This document shows positions 40,854 to 48,170 of a DNA stretch of 64,000 bases, piece after piece. Source of the DNA: Palsa-504 sp963835775. GTDB lineage: Bacteria > Actinomycetota > Actinomycetes > Streptosporangiales > Streptosporangiaceae. How positions within the stretch are numbered: the first letter of the stretch is position 1; every line of letters begins with the position of its first letter. The position numbers and the translations under genes are program-made. The DNA is taken from NCBI GenBank assembly GCA_963835775.1, contig CAWIHB010000024.1:310001-374000 (forward strand), read 5' to 3'. Under the pieces are notes generated by a model. That model searched no databases and had not been told where the DNA came from. It saw only the letters and a list, made by a program, of their open reading frames with translations.

Positions 40854-40894
40854 ATTCTCAGCTAATGAGGCGATGCCATTCTCAGCTAATGAGG
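40854..40894. promoter_or_regulatory. Two 17-bp direct repeats, each a CTCA-N5-TGAG dyad
   Basis: ATTCTCAGCTAATGAGG occurs perfectly at 40854-40870 and 40878-40894 (24-base period). Each copy contains the inverted repeat CTCA-GCTAA-TGAG. They lie just downstream of the dasR stop and ~260 bases upstream of the ThDP-enzyme gene, on the control side of the latter. Two helical-phase sites look like a cooperative operator. Confidence 0.6.
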
Positions 40895-40901
40895 ATGGCA
40901 A

Positions 40902-41663
40902 TCATCGCCGGAGCCTGGTGACGAACTTGTACCGGTCGCCCCGGTACCAGGACTGCGCCCACTCGACCGGCTCGCCGGTCACGTCGAACGCGTGCCGGGA
41001 CAGCAGCAGCAGCGGCAGGCCCGCGTCCACGCCGAGCAGCTGCGCGTCGTGCGGGTCGGCCAGCACGGTCTCGATCGTCTCCTCCGCCTCGGCCAGCTGG
41101 ATGTCGTAAGCCCCGCGCAGCGTCTCGTACAGGGACATATGCCGCTCGAGCTGCTTGCGCAAACCGGGGAACCGCCGGGCGGGCAGGTGCGAGGTGTCGA
41201 TCGACATCGGCTCGCCGTCGGCCAGCCGCAGCCGGTGGATGCGCAGCGCCCGGCCGCCCGCGCGGATGCCGAGCAGCGCCGCCAGCTGCTCGTCCGCGGT
41301 GACGTACCCGATGTCCAGGATCTTGGTCTCCGGGTGCAGGCCGTGGGCCCGCATGCCCTCGGTGTAGCTGGCCAGCTCGAGCAGCTGGGCCACCTTGGGC
41401 TTGGCCACGAACGTGCCCTTGCCCTGCATGCGCAGCAGCCGTCCCTCGATGACCAGCTCGGCGAGCGCCTGCCTGACCGTGGTCCGCGAGGTGCCGTAGG
41501 AGCGCGCCAGCTCCCGCTCCGGCGGCACCGGGCTGCCGGCTTCCAGGGCCGCGGTCAGCTCCAGCAGCTGTCGCTTCACCTGGTAGTACTTGGGCAGCCT
41601 CGGCGATGTGCTCGCGTGAGGTCCGGGCCCGGGATCATCACTAGGGACCAGAGAAACGGTCAT
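40902..41663 (-). CDS. dasR: GntR/HutC-family regulator DasR
   Basis: A 253-residue repressor: winged helix (PKYYQVKRQLLELT to VIEGRLLRMQGKGTFVAKPK, with PPERELARSYGTSRTTVRQA) followed by a UTRA effector domain ending PVEWAQSWYRGDRYKFVTRL. The similarity to Streptomyces DasR, the glucosamine-6-phosphate-responsive master regulator of N-acetylglucosamine use, is strong from memory (TSYTEDMRA..., AEAEETIET...). ATG 41663 is chosen; TTG 41681 is possible. I see no dre-like ACTGGTCTAGACCAGT site in this window. Confidence 0.88.
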   Translation of the reverse strand: MTVSLVPSDDPGPGPHASTSPRLPKYYQVKRQLLELTAALEAGSPVPPERELARSYGTSRTTVRQALAELVIEGRLLRMQGKGTFVAKPKVAQLLELASYTEGMRAHGLHPETKILDIGYVTADEQLAALLGIRAGGRALRIHRLRLADGEPMSIDTSHLPARRFPGLRKQLERHMSLYETLRGAYDIQLAEAEETIETVLADPHDAQLLGVDAGLPLLLLSRHAFDVTGEPVEWAQSWYRGDRYKFVTRLRR

Positions 41664-41900
41664 CGGACTCGCGGCGGCCAAATCCTGCTGTTCCGGCCGG
41701 AGTGGAAACGCCGCCCCACCTCCTCGGGAATTATTGCCTTACCCTAATGGGTCAGCGTCAATCCGACGAGTACAGCGAGTGGCGCGGCGCAGTCGCGATC
41801 GCACGGTCTGCGGGGGACCGCCGGTCCCTCCGGCCGCGCGATGCCGCCGCGAGGGCTCTCAGCGGGAGCTCTGAAGAGTCCCGCGGAGTCGTCACCCAGA

Positions 41901-41913
41901 TACCATCTAGTCT
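41901..41913 (+). promoter_or_regulatory. Leaderless promoter of pdtaS
   Basis: TACCAT (41901-41906) lies 7 bases before GTG 41914; no Shine-Dalgarno precedes the GTG. The geometry predicts transcription starting at the start codon. Confidence 0.55.
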
Positions 41914-43386
41914 GTGCCCACGCTGAACGACCTGGCCAGGAGCCGCACCGACCTGGGCGACGCCGACATCGAGTGGCTGCACACGCTGGTGTCGGACTGG
42001 CAGCTGCTGGCCGACCTGTCCTTCGCCGACCTGATCCTGTGGGCGCCGGCCCGCGACCAGGGCGGCTGGCTGGCCATGGCCCAGATGCGGCCGACCACCG
42101 GTCCCACCGCGCTGCAGGACGACATCGTCGGGACGCTGGCCGGGCCCGAGGACCAGCGGCTGCTGGAGCAGGCCAGGCAGCAGCGGCGCATCGGGCGGGA
42201 GTCCGATCCGGACTGGACCAGGGGCATCCCGGTCCGCACCGAGGTGATCCCGGTGACCCGGGCGGGCCGGGTCATCGCGGTCATCGAGCGCTGCACCAAC
42301 CTGAACTCGGCCCGCACCCCGAGCCGGCTCGAGCTGACCTACCTGCAGGGCGCCGACGACCTGGCCCGGATGGTGGCCGAGGGGACGTTCCCGTTTCCCG
42401 GCGAGGCGGCCATCCTGGTCAGGTCGCCGCGGGTGGGGGACGGGCTGCTGCGGCTGGGCCGGTCCGGGCGCGTCACCTACGCCAGCCCCAACGCCGAGTC
42501 GGCCTACCGCCGCCTGGGCCTGGCCGCCGACCTGCTGGGCGCCGAGCTGGCCGTGATCACCGCCGGGCTGTGCGCCTCCGACGAGCCGCTAGACGAATCG
42601 CTGATGGTGGTGGCGGCCGGCCGCGCGCCGCGGGCCGCCGAGGTGGAGGGCAACGGCTCGGTGGTCCAGCTCCGCGCGATCCCGCTGATCGTCGGGGGGG
42701 CCAGGACCGGGGCCCTGATCCTGGTGCGCGACGTCACCGAACTGCGCCACCGCGAGCGCGAGCTGATGACCAAGGACGCCACCATCAGGGAGATCCATCA
42801 CCGGGTGAAGAACAACCTGCAGACCGTGGCCGCGCTGCTGCGGCTGCAGGCCAGGCGGCTGCGGGCGCCCGAGGCGCGTGCGGCGCTCGACGAGGCGGTC
42901 CGCCGGGTGGGGTCGATCGCCGTGGTGCACGAGACCCTGTCCCACGCGCCGGAGGAGATCGTCGACTTCGACGAGATCGCGGACCGGGTGGCCATGATGG
43001 CCGGCGAGGTGTCCGCGCCCGAGGTCCGGGTGGTGCCGAAGCTGGCCGGGTCGTTCGGCCTGCTGTCCGCCTCGGTCGCGACGCCGCTGGCCATGGTCTT
43101 GACCGAGCTGCTGCAGAACGCCCTGCAGCACGGCTTCCCGCCCACCGAGAAGAACCAGGGCCTGCTCGAGGTCATCGCGGTCCGCGGCCCCGAGCGGCTC
43201 ACGGTGACCGTGGCGGACAACGGGGTGGGCCTGCCGGACGGCTTCGACCTGGACGCGGCGCCCAGCCTGGGCCTGCAGATCGTGCGCACGCTGGTGGTCA
43301 GCGAGCTGGGCGGGCGGCTGCAGCTCATCCCGCGGGCCGGCGGCGGCACCGAGGCGATCGTCAACCTCCCGGTCGGGCACGAGTAG
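41914..43386 (+). CDS. pdtaS: Sensor histidine kinase PdtaS
   Basis: A 490-residue cytosolic histidine kinase of the HisKA_2 class. It has an N-terminal GAF-like domain (SDWQLLADLSFADLILWAP onward, ~1-150) and a PAS-like domain (~160-280, SGRVTYASPNAESAYRRLG). The phosphoacceptor helix is IREIHHRVKNNLQTVAALL, and the HATPase has LTELLQNALQHGF (N box), ADNGVGLPDGF (G1) and SLGLQIVRTLV (G2). It matches M. tuberculosis PdtaS (Rv3220c), which phosphorylates the ANTAR antiterminator PdtaR; the partner gene is not in the window. Leaderless start. Confidence 0.93.
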   Translation: MPTLNDLARSRTDLGDADIEWLHTLVSDWQLLADLSFADLILWAPARDQGGWLAMAQMRPTTGPTALQDDIVGTLAGPEDQRLLEQARQQRRIGRESDPDWTRGIPVRTEVIPVTRAGRVIAVIERCTNLNSARTPSRLELTYLQGADDLARMVAEGTFPFPGEAAILVRSPRVGDGLLRLGRSGRVTYASPNAESAYRRLGLAADLLGAELAVITAGLCASDEPLDESLMVVAAGRAPRAAEVEGNGSVVQLRAIPLIVGGARTGALILVRDVTELRHRERELMTKDATIREIHHRVKNNLQTVAALLRLQARRLRAPEARAALDEAVRRVGSIAVVHETLSHAPEEIVDFDEIADRVAMMAGEVSAPEVRVVPKLAGSFGLLSASVATPLAMVLTELLQNALQHGFPPTEKNQGLLEVIAVRGPERLTVTVADNGVGLPDGFDLDAAPSLGLQIVRTLVVSELGGRLQLIPRAGGGTEAIVNLPVGHE

Positions 43387-43390
43387 CCAC

Positions 43391-43430
43391 CGGGCTGGGC
43401 CCGGACCTGCCGGGCTGGGCCCGGACCTGC
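43391..43430. repeat. 20-bp tandem duplication between pdtaS and whiB1
   Basis: CGGGCTGGGCCCGGACCTGC occurs twice in perfect tandem (43391-43410, 43411-43430), and each unit contains the palindrome GGGCCC. It sits between the convergent 3' ends of pdtaS and whiB1. It may act as a bidirectional terminator-like element, although no T-tract is visible. Confidence 0.85.
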
Positions 43431-43467
43431 CGGCCGCCGGGCTACCGCACCGGGTTACACCACCGGG

Positions 43468-43722
43468 CTATACGTGGGCGCGGGCGCGCAGGCGGATCGT
43501 GCGCCGCTTGAGCGCGCGCCGCTCGTCCTCGCTCGTGCCGCCCCACACGCCGGCATCCTGCCCGCTGTCGATGGCCCAGCGGAGGCATTCCTCCAGCACT
43601 GAACAGCGGCGGCAGACCTGCTTGGCTTCATCGATCTGGAGCAGCGCTGGACCGCTGTTCCCGATGGGGAAGAACAGCTCGGGGTCCACCTCACGGCAGG
43701 CGGCTTCGTGGCGCCAGTCCAT
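43468..43722 (-). CDS. whiB1: WhiB1 iron-sulfur transcription regulator
   Basis: An 84-residue Wbl protein from ATG 43722 (AAGGAG 8 bases upstream), the same length as M. tuberculosis WhiB1. Cluster ligands are Cys9, Cys37, Cys40 and Cys46; the turn is GVWGG at 58-62, followed by the basic DNA-contacting SEDERRALKRRT segment. WhiB1/WblE proteins bind a [4Fe-4S] cluster and region 4 of the primary sigma factor. A longer in-frame start at 43755 would add 11 residues. It is convergent with pdtaS, the Rv3219/Rv3220c arrangement. A CRP-type site lies upstream. Confidence 0.96.
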   Translation of the reverse strand: MDWRHEAACREVDPELFFPIGNSGPALLQIDEAKQVCRRCSVLEECLRWAIDSGQDAGVWGGTSEDERRALKRRTIRLRARAHV

Positions 43723-43789
43723 GATGTCCACTCCTTCTGGCCAGCCGGCCGACACCGGAGGCGGCCGCCGTGCGCGTCTATTTCTAGCT

Positions 43790-43805
43790 TGTGAAGCTTT
43801 TCACG
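43790..43805. promoter_or_regulatory. CRP-like site upstream of whiB1
   Basis: TGTGA-AGCTTT-TCACG matches the CRP consensus TGTGA-N6-TCACA at 9 of 10 positions, centred 76 bases upstream of the whiB1 ATG, within a longer dyad AGCTTGTGAA/TTCACGAGCT. M. tuberculosis whiB1 is known to be controlled by cAMP-CRP (Rv3676). Confidence 0.65.
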
Positions 43806-44081
43806 AGCTTATCCGTACTGTCAGGCGGCCCTAGTTTCCCGGAACCGTTATGATGCCGAGCAGAAACCCGTCCGGGCCACCAGGTAACCCGACCGTGCCC
43901 CCGAAGGCGACCCAGCGGTCATCTGAGCTGATGACACGTGCAAGGCGCCCCCGCGCCAGACATCACGATAAGCCTCTCAACGTCGCTTGACATGCGCAAG
44001 AGGACACAGCCAACCGTCGGCTCAAATTTTATGTCAGATCGATCACATTTTGCTCGCGCCGGTGCGCTACGCCGCGAGACG
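43806..44081. other. Intergenic stretch upstream of whiB1 and downstream of the lipid kinase gene
   Basis: No coding frame with an RBS is seen. A short dyad GTCATC-TGAGCT-GATGAC occurs at 43918-43935. An AT-richer segment near 44015-44050 adjoins the kinase stop. The whiB1 promoter must start here; otherwise nothing is recognised. Confidence 0.5.
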
Positions 44082-44999
44082 TCACGCTGCGACGCGAATC
44101 GCGTGCGGGATGAACTGAAATCTGACCGCTTCTGTCGCACCGAGATATTCGCCGTCCACCTGGAATGCGATCGGCCGCGCCGAACGCACGGTAAACGACT
44201 CGAGTCCGGGAACCGACAGCAGATTCCGGCCGCGCGGCGGACGCCGCCCGACCCAGAGCATCTGGCCCACCGCGCCGAATATGGTGGCCAGCCGCAGCCT
44301 GCGCAGCGCCAGCACATCAAGACCCGAGCTGAAATCGGGGTTCGGCATCGGCAGCAGCGGTCGGCTGCGGAAATAGGTCCACGGCGAGCGGTTGGTGATG
44401 ATGGTCACGAACAGGGCGGCCGCGGGCTTGTGCCCGTCGCGCTCCAGGGTCAGGGCCGGGGTGTGCCGGTCGGTGCCCGAGTAGTACGAGCGCATCATCG
44501 TGCCCAGGAACAGCGACACGCTCTCCCGATGCCCCGCGGCCCGCAGCCGGTCGACCTCCCCCACCACCTCGGCGTCCATGCCGAGCCCGGCGCTGAACGT
44601 GAAGTACCGGTCGCCTGCCAGCCCCAGCCCGATGGTCCGGTACCGGCCCGCCGTGATGACGTCCCCGATCCGGGCCACCGCCGCCGCGGTGTCCATCGGC
44701 ACCCCGAGCCCGCGCGCGAGCACGTTGCCGCCCCCGCCCGGGATGATCGCGAGCAGCGGCGGATCGCCGGCCCCGGCCCGGCTCATGATCCCGTTGACCG
44801 CCTCGTTGATGGCCCCGTCGCCACCCAGCACGATGACCAGCTCTTCGCGGGCCGCCGCGGCCAGTTCCCGCGCGTGACCGCGGTACTTGGTATGTTCCAC
44901 ATCCAGGTCGGCCAGCCCGGCCAGCGAGCTGGCCACCTGCTTCGCGGTCTGGCCCCCGGTGGTGGTCGCATGCGGGTTGACGATCAGTAGGCCGCGCAC
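44082..44999 (-). CDS. Diacylglycerol/sphingosine kinase-family lipid kinase
   Basis: A 305-residue DAGK-catalytic-domain protein: LLIVNPHATTTGG at the start, the nucleotide-binding LGGDGAINEAVNG near residue 60, and IPGGGGNVLARGLGVP (the usual PxGTxNDxAR region). The C-terminal beta-sandwich ends with AFQVDGEYLG. These enzymes phosphorylate diacylglycerol or related lipids at the membrane. Note GGGGN where GTGN is common. ATG 44999. Corresponds in position to M. tuberculosis Rv3218 next to whiB1. Confidence 0.9.
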   Translation of the reverse strand: MRGLLIVNPHATTTGGQTAKQVASSLAGLADLDVEHTKYRGHARELAAAAREELVIVLGGDGAINEAVNGIMSRAGAGDPPLLAIIPGGGGNVLARGLGVPMDTAAAVARIGDVITAGRYRTIGLGLAGDRYFTFSAGLGMDAEVVGEVDRLRAAGHRESVSLFLGTMMRSYYSGTDRHTPALTLERDGHKPAAALFVTIITNRSPWTYFRSRPLLPMPNPDFSSGLDVLALRRLRLATIFGAVGQMLWVGRRPPRGRNLLSVPGLESFTVRSARPIAFQVDGEYLGATEAVRFQFIPHAIRVAA

Positions 45000-45058
45000 C
45001 CGCCCAGGTTAGCCGCCGCTTATGCTGAGAGCCTGCGCGGCCCCCAGGTCGGTGAGGG

Positions 45059-45586
45059 ATGGTGGATTGGGACATGGCGACCCGGCAGAACCAGGCGCGC
45101 CGGAAGGCTGCCTCAGGCCGCCCCGTCGGCACCGCTCCTAAGCCCGCCGCCAAAGCGCCCCCGGAGCCCGTGCCCGTGCCCCCGGAGCCCGCGGCCCGCG
45201 GCCCGCGCCCGGCCGCGCTGCTCGTGTCGGCCGCGGCCCAGGGCCTCGAGGCCCTCGGCCTGGCCGTGGCGGCCGTCTTTGCCGCCGTGGCCACCGCGAA
45301 CGGGCGTTCCTACCAGCTGGGCAGCGGGATCGCGCTGACCCTGATCGCCCTGGGCACGGCCGCCGGGCTGGCCGCCATCGCGGTGGGCCTGGCCCGGGCC
45401 AAGCCGTGGAGCCGGACCCCGACCGTGATGACCCAGCTGTTCGTGGTCATCGCCGGGTTCACCCTGCTGGACGGGCGCCGGCCCGAATGGGGTGTGCCCG
45501 CCGTGGCGCTCGCGGTGATCTGCGTGGCCGGACTGCTCACCCCGGCCAGCCTGCGCGCCCTCAACCGGCCGCGCCGCACCCCGTAA
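45059..45586 (+). CDS. Small integral membrane protein
   Basis: A 175-residue protein with a cytosolic Pro/Ala/Lys-rich N-terminus (residues 1-~55) and four predicted membrane helices (AALLVSAAAQGLEALGLAVA, GIALTLIALGTAAGLAAIAV, VMTQLFVVIAGFTLL, VALAVICVAGLL). ATG 45059; ATG 45074 is an alternative. The likely counterpart of the membrane protein next to the DAGK gene in M. tuberculosis (Rv3217c). It is divergent from the lipid kinase by 59 bases and convergent with the sigma factor gene. No function known. Confidence 0.82.
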   Translation: MVDWDMATRQNQARRKAASGRPVGTAPKPAAKAPPEPVPVPPEPAARGPRPAALLVSAAAQGLEALGLAVAAVFAAVATANGRSYQLGSGIALTLIALGTAAGLAAIAVGLARAKPWSRTPTVMTQLFVVIAGFTLLDGRRPEWGVPAVALAVICVAGLLTPASLRALNRPRRTP

Positions 45587-45594
45587 CCGCTGGC

Positions 45595-46437
45595 TCAGTC
45601 GTCGCTGGTGAGCCCCTCCCGGAGCTGGGTCAGCGTCCGGGCCAGCAGCCGGGACACGTGCATCTGGGAGATGCCGAGCTCGACCGCGATCTGCAACTGG
45701 GTCATGTTGCCGAAGAACCGCAGCAGCAGGATCTTCTTCTCCCGCGGCGGCAGCTGCTCCAGCAGCGGCTTGAGCGATTCCCGGTACTCCACGCCCTCTA
45801 GCGCGTCATCGACCATGCCGAGCGAGTCCGACACGGCGGGCGCGTCCTCGTCGCCGGAATCGGGGGCGTCGAGCGACACGGTGGAGTAGGCGTTGGCCGA
45901 CTCCAGCCCCTCGAGCACCTCTTCCTCGCTCATCTGCAGGTGGGCGGCCAGCTCGCTGACCGTGGGCGCCCGCCCTTCCCGCTGGGCCAGCTCGCCGATG
46001 GCCTTGGTCAGCGAGAGCTTGAGCTCCTGCAGGCGGCGGGGTACCCGCACCGCCCAGCCCTTGTCCCTGAAGTGCCGCTTGATCTCGCCCACGATGGTAG
46101 GCGTGGCGTAGGTGGAGAACTCCACGCCGCGGTCGAGGTCGAAGCGGTCAATGGACTTGATCAGCCCGATCGTGGCCACCTGGGTCAGGTCGTCGAGCCA
46201 CTCGCCGCGGTTCCTGAACCGCCGGGCCAGGTACTCCACCAGCGGCAGGTGCAGCTCGACCAGGTAGCCCCTGATCCTGGCCCGTTCCGGATCACCGGCG
46301 GGCAGCCCGGACAGCCGCTCGAACAGCTCCCGGGCCCGGGCCCGGTCCGGTGATCCGGTGTCGATCCGCAGCACCGGCTCCGCGGCCTGGACCACCTCGA
46401 ACTCTTCGGTCACCTGGACCTCGAATTCGCTGCTCAC
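45595..46437 (-). CDS. Group 3 RNA polymerase sigma factor (SigB/SigF type)
   Basis: A 280-residue SigB/F/G-type sigma factor. Region 2: LVEYLARRFRNRGEWLDDLT, QVATIGLIKSIDRFDLDRG and EFSTYATPTIVGEIKRHFRD. Region 3: GRAPTVSELAAHLQMSEEEV. Region 4: QLPPREKKILLLRFFGNMTQ with helix-turn-helix ISQMHVSRLLARTLTQLRE. GTG 46437 overlaps the stop of the anti-sigma gene (GTGA), so the pair is co-translated. Such factors govern general, osmotic or developmental stress responses and are released by an anti-anti-sigma switch. The anti-anti-sigma gene is not adjacent. Confidence 0.93.
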   Translation of the reverse strand: MSSEFEVQVTEEFEVVQAAEPVLRIDTGSPDRARARELFERLSGLPAGDPERARIRGYLVELHLPLVEYLARRFRNRGEWLDDLTQVATIGLIKSIDRFDLDRGVEFSTYATPTIVGEIKRHFRDKGWAVRVPRRLQELKLSLTKAIGELAQREGRAPTVSELAAHLQMSEEEVLEGLESANAYSTVSLDAPDSGDEDAPAVSDSLGMVDDALEGVEYRESLKPLLEQLPPREKKILLLRFFGNMTQLQIAVELGISQMHVSRLLARTLTQLREGLTSDD

Positions 46438-46901
46438 TCCGGCCTCGACCCCGAGGGCATTTCCCGCTGCTTGCGCAGCACGATGGCCACCTGGTCGTCT
46501 GGCCCGAGCCAGGAGTCGACGGTCCCGGCCAGCGCGGAAAGCACGGTCCAGGAGAAGGTCTCCCGGGACGGCTTGCGCGGCTGGGCCGCGATGACCGACA
46601 CGGTGATCGTCATGTCCTCGGCGCCCAGGTCGAAGTCGCATTCCAGGTTGGTGCCCGGTATCGCCTGGACCAGCAGCATCGCGCACGCCTCGTCCACCGC
46701 GATGCGCAGGTCCTCGATCTCGTCGAGGGTGAAGTCAAGTCTCGCCGCCAGCCCCGCGGTCGCCGTCCGCAGCACGGAAAGGTACGCGCCGTCCGCGGGC
46801 AGGCATACCTTCACGTGGTCTGAAGTCTCGCGCTCCAACCGCGCCGGGTCCGGCTCCCGCTGGCCCGGCACAGCCGTGGTCGCGGCCGTGTCTTCGGTCA
46901 C
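46434..46901 (-). CDS. RsbW-type anti-sigma factor (serine kinase fold)
   Basis: A 155-residue HATPase_c_2 protein from GTG 46901 with AAGGAGAGAC upstream. Core motifs: VLRTATAGLAARLDFTLDEIEDLRIAVDEAC (N-box Glu/Asp region). The G1/G2 segment is degenerate, with FSWTVLSALAGTV in place of the usual GxG-rich lid. It binds the co-translated sigma factor and is normally opposed by an RsbV-type protein. The weak ATP-lid suggests the same kind of divergence as UsfX-type anti-sigmas. The first ~30 residues are disordered. Confidence 0.87.
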   Translation of the reverse strand: MTEDTAATTAVPGQREPDPARLERETSDHVKVCLPADGAYLSVLRTATAGLAARLDFTLDEIEDLRIAVDEACAMLLVQAIPGTNLECDFDLGAEDMTITVSVIAAQPRKPSRETFSWTVLSALAGTVDSWLGPDDQVAIVLRKQREMPSGSRPE

Positions 46902-47067
46902 GTCTCTCCTTCGGGCAGGGTCTCGGTCGCCGCCCTCTGCATGCAACCTACCGCCCCCGGCTACCGCCAAGAAACATGCCGCGCCGCCACATCCTGTCAC
47001 CCGCGGTAACTCCCAGCTCACCCGCCCCCGATTCCCCCACCCGCGCCCGCCCCCCGGGCGCCCCCCA

Positions 47068-47127
47068 ACGTGGAGAAACCCGGGTTCCACCACCCTAGAA
47101 GGGGGTGAAAGCCGGGTTTCACCACGT
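47068..47127. repeat. 60-bp imperfect palindrome made of two hairpin units
   Basis: Arm 47068-47094 and arm 47101-47127 are near-perfect reverse complements (27 bases, ~5 mismatches) around CTAGAA. Each arm is itself a hairpin: GTGG..AACCCGGGTT..CCAC in the first, GGTGAAA-GCCGGG-TTTCACC in the second. It lies 67 bases after the sodN stop and upstream of the anti-sigma gene. It could be a terminator/processing element or a REP-like repeat. Confidence 0.7.
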
Positions 47128-47150
47128 TCCCACGTTGCCACGTTGCCACG
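47122..47150. repeat. 8-bp tandem repeat (CCACGTTG/C), about 3.6 units
   Basis: CCACGTTC-CCACGTTG-CCACGTTG-CCACG runs directly on from the palindrome and is followed by ~45 bases of GCGC-rich low-complexity DNA before the sodN stop. Confidence 0.8.
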
Positions 47151-47193
47151 CGCCGCACGCTGCGCGCCGCGCGACGGACGACGCGCCGCGCGC

Positions 47194-47601
47194 TTAGCCC
47201 TGCTTGGTCTCCCAGAAGATCTTCCCGATCTCCTCGATCTTGCCCAGCAGCTCGTCCGCCTTGGCCACGTCCACGGTGCCCTTGGTGCCGGCCGCGCCGG
47301 CCAGCTTGGTGGCCTCGTTGAACAGCTGGTTCAGCTGCGGGTACTTCTCGAAGTGCGGGGGCTTGAAGTAGTCCGTCCACAGCACCCACAGGTGATGCTT
47401 GACCAGCTCAGAACGCTGCTCCTTGATGATCAGGCAGCGGGTCCGGAACTCCGGATCGGTGTTCTGCTGGTACTTCTCAATGATGGCCTTGACCGACTCC
47501 GCCTCGATCCGGGCCTGCGCTGGGTCATAGACTCCGCACGGCAGGTCACAGTGGGCGTGGGCCACGGTCTTCGGCTCGAGCAGGCGGGTAAGCAGCCTCA
47601 T
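47194..47601 (-). CDS. sodN: Nickel superoxide dismutase
   Basis: A 135-residue precursor. The nickel hook HCDLPCGVYDP begins at His17, so a 16-residue leader (MRLLTRLLEPKTVAHA) must be removed to expose the N-terminal His that ligates nickel along with Cys18 and Cys22. The four-helix bundle follows (ARIEAESVKAIIEKYQQN; HLWVLWTDYFKPPHFEKYPQ). It dismutates superoxide in the cytoplasm. The divergent gene encodes its processing protease. ATG 47601 with GGAGAAAGGGA upstream. Typical length and start. Confidence 0.97.
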   Translation of the reverse strand: MRLLTRLLEPKTVAHAHCDLPCGVYDPAQARIEAESVKAIIEKYQQNTDPEFRTRCLIIKEQRSELVKHHLWVLWTDYFKPPHFEKYPQLNQLFNEATKLAGAAGTKGTVDVAKADELLGKIEEIGKIFWETKQG

Positions 47602-47679
47602 CGATTCCCTTTCTCCGACACATTGGCTTTGCAGGTCCGACACTACCCCGCTTGCCTGGAATAATCCCCGGAGGGATGG

Positions 47680-48006
47680 ATGCACTGGCCGCTGCTGCGG
47701 GTCAAGGTCGCCGAGCACTCCATGCTGCCCGCCCTGCGCCCCGGCGACTGGCTCCTGGTCCGCCGCACCCGCCGCATCCGCGCGGGCCAGATCGTCATCG
47801 CCCGCCACCCCGGCCAGCCGGACCTGCTGCTGGTCAAGCGGGCCGCCCGCCGCATGGAGGGGGACGGGGAGGTGGGCGGGGGCTGGTGGCTGGCGTCGGA
47901 CAACCCGGACGCGGCCGCCGTCGACAGCCGCCGCTTCGGCCCGGTCCCGCCCGCCCTCGTCGAGGGCCGGGTGCTGGTCCGCTACCGGCGCCCCCGCACC
48001 GGCTGA
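47680..48006 (+). CDS. sodX: Nickel-SOD maturation protease SodX
   Basis: A 108-residue S26 (signal-peptidase-like) protease that removes the SodN leader. VAEHSMLPALRPGDWLLVRR carries the catalytic Ser (SM), and PDLLLVKRAARR carries the Lys; SDNPDAAAVDSRRFGPV is the usual S26 C-terminal box. There is no membrane segment, as expected for SodX. ATG 47680 with GGAGG 5 bases upstream; divergent from sodN across 78 bases, where a shared nickel- or redox-responsive operator would be expected but none is clear. Confidence 0.92.
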   Translation: MHWPLLRVKVAEHSMLPALRPGDWLLVRRTRRIRAGQIVIARHPGQPDLLLVKRAARRMEGDGEVGGGWWLASDNPDAAAVDSRRFGPVPPALVEGRVLVRYRRPRTG

Positions 48007-48119
48007 GGGCCGTTCCCAGCCTGCAGCTCCGCGCCTTTTCTTTCTTGGCCGAACGATCCGTGGCGCAAGTCCTCGGGGCATGCTGAAACCCCGCCTGGCC
48101 AATCGCTATCCAGCGAAAA

Positions 48120-48155
48120 CCCGAGTGGCCCCATCGGGCGACGGGGCCACTCGGG
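48120..48155 (-). terminator. Intrinsic terminator of the APC permease gene
   Basis: CCCGAGTGGCCCC (48120-48132) and GGGGCCACTCGGG (48143-48155) form a perfect 13-bp stem with a 10-base loop. On the minus strand it is followed by TTTTCG, directly after the permease stop. It can also act on the convergent sodX transcript. Confidence 0.88.
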
Positions 48156-48170
48156 CTTGCGACGTGCCGT

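Noticed and set aside
41741..41752. ACCCTAATGGGT palindrome upstream of dasR as a dre site
   Set aside because: Does not match the DasR operator consensus; short palindrome only, with no second copy.
43918..43935. GTCATC-TGAGCT-GATGAC dyad as terminator or operator
   Set aside because: Six-base arms without T-tract or second copy; could be chance, mentioned only in the intergenic entry.
46925..46990. Possible SigB/SigF-type promoter upstream of the anti-sigma gene (GTTT...GGTA)
   Set aside because: Spacing between GTTT and GGTA is 18, not 14-16, and the -10 reads GCGGTA; too weak to list.
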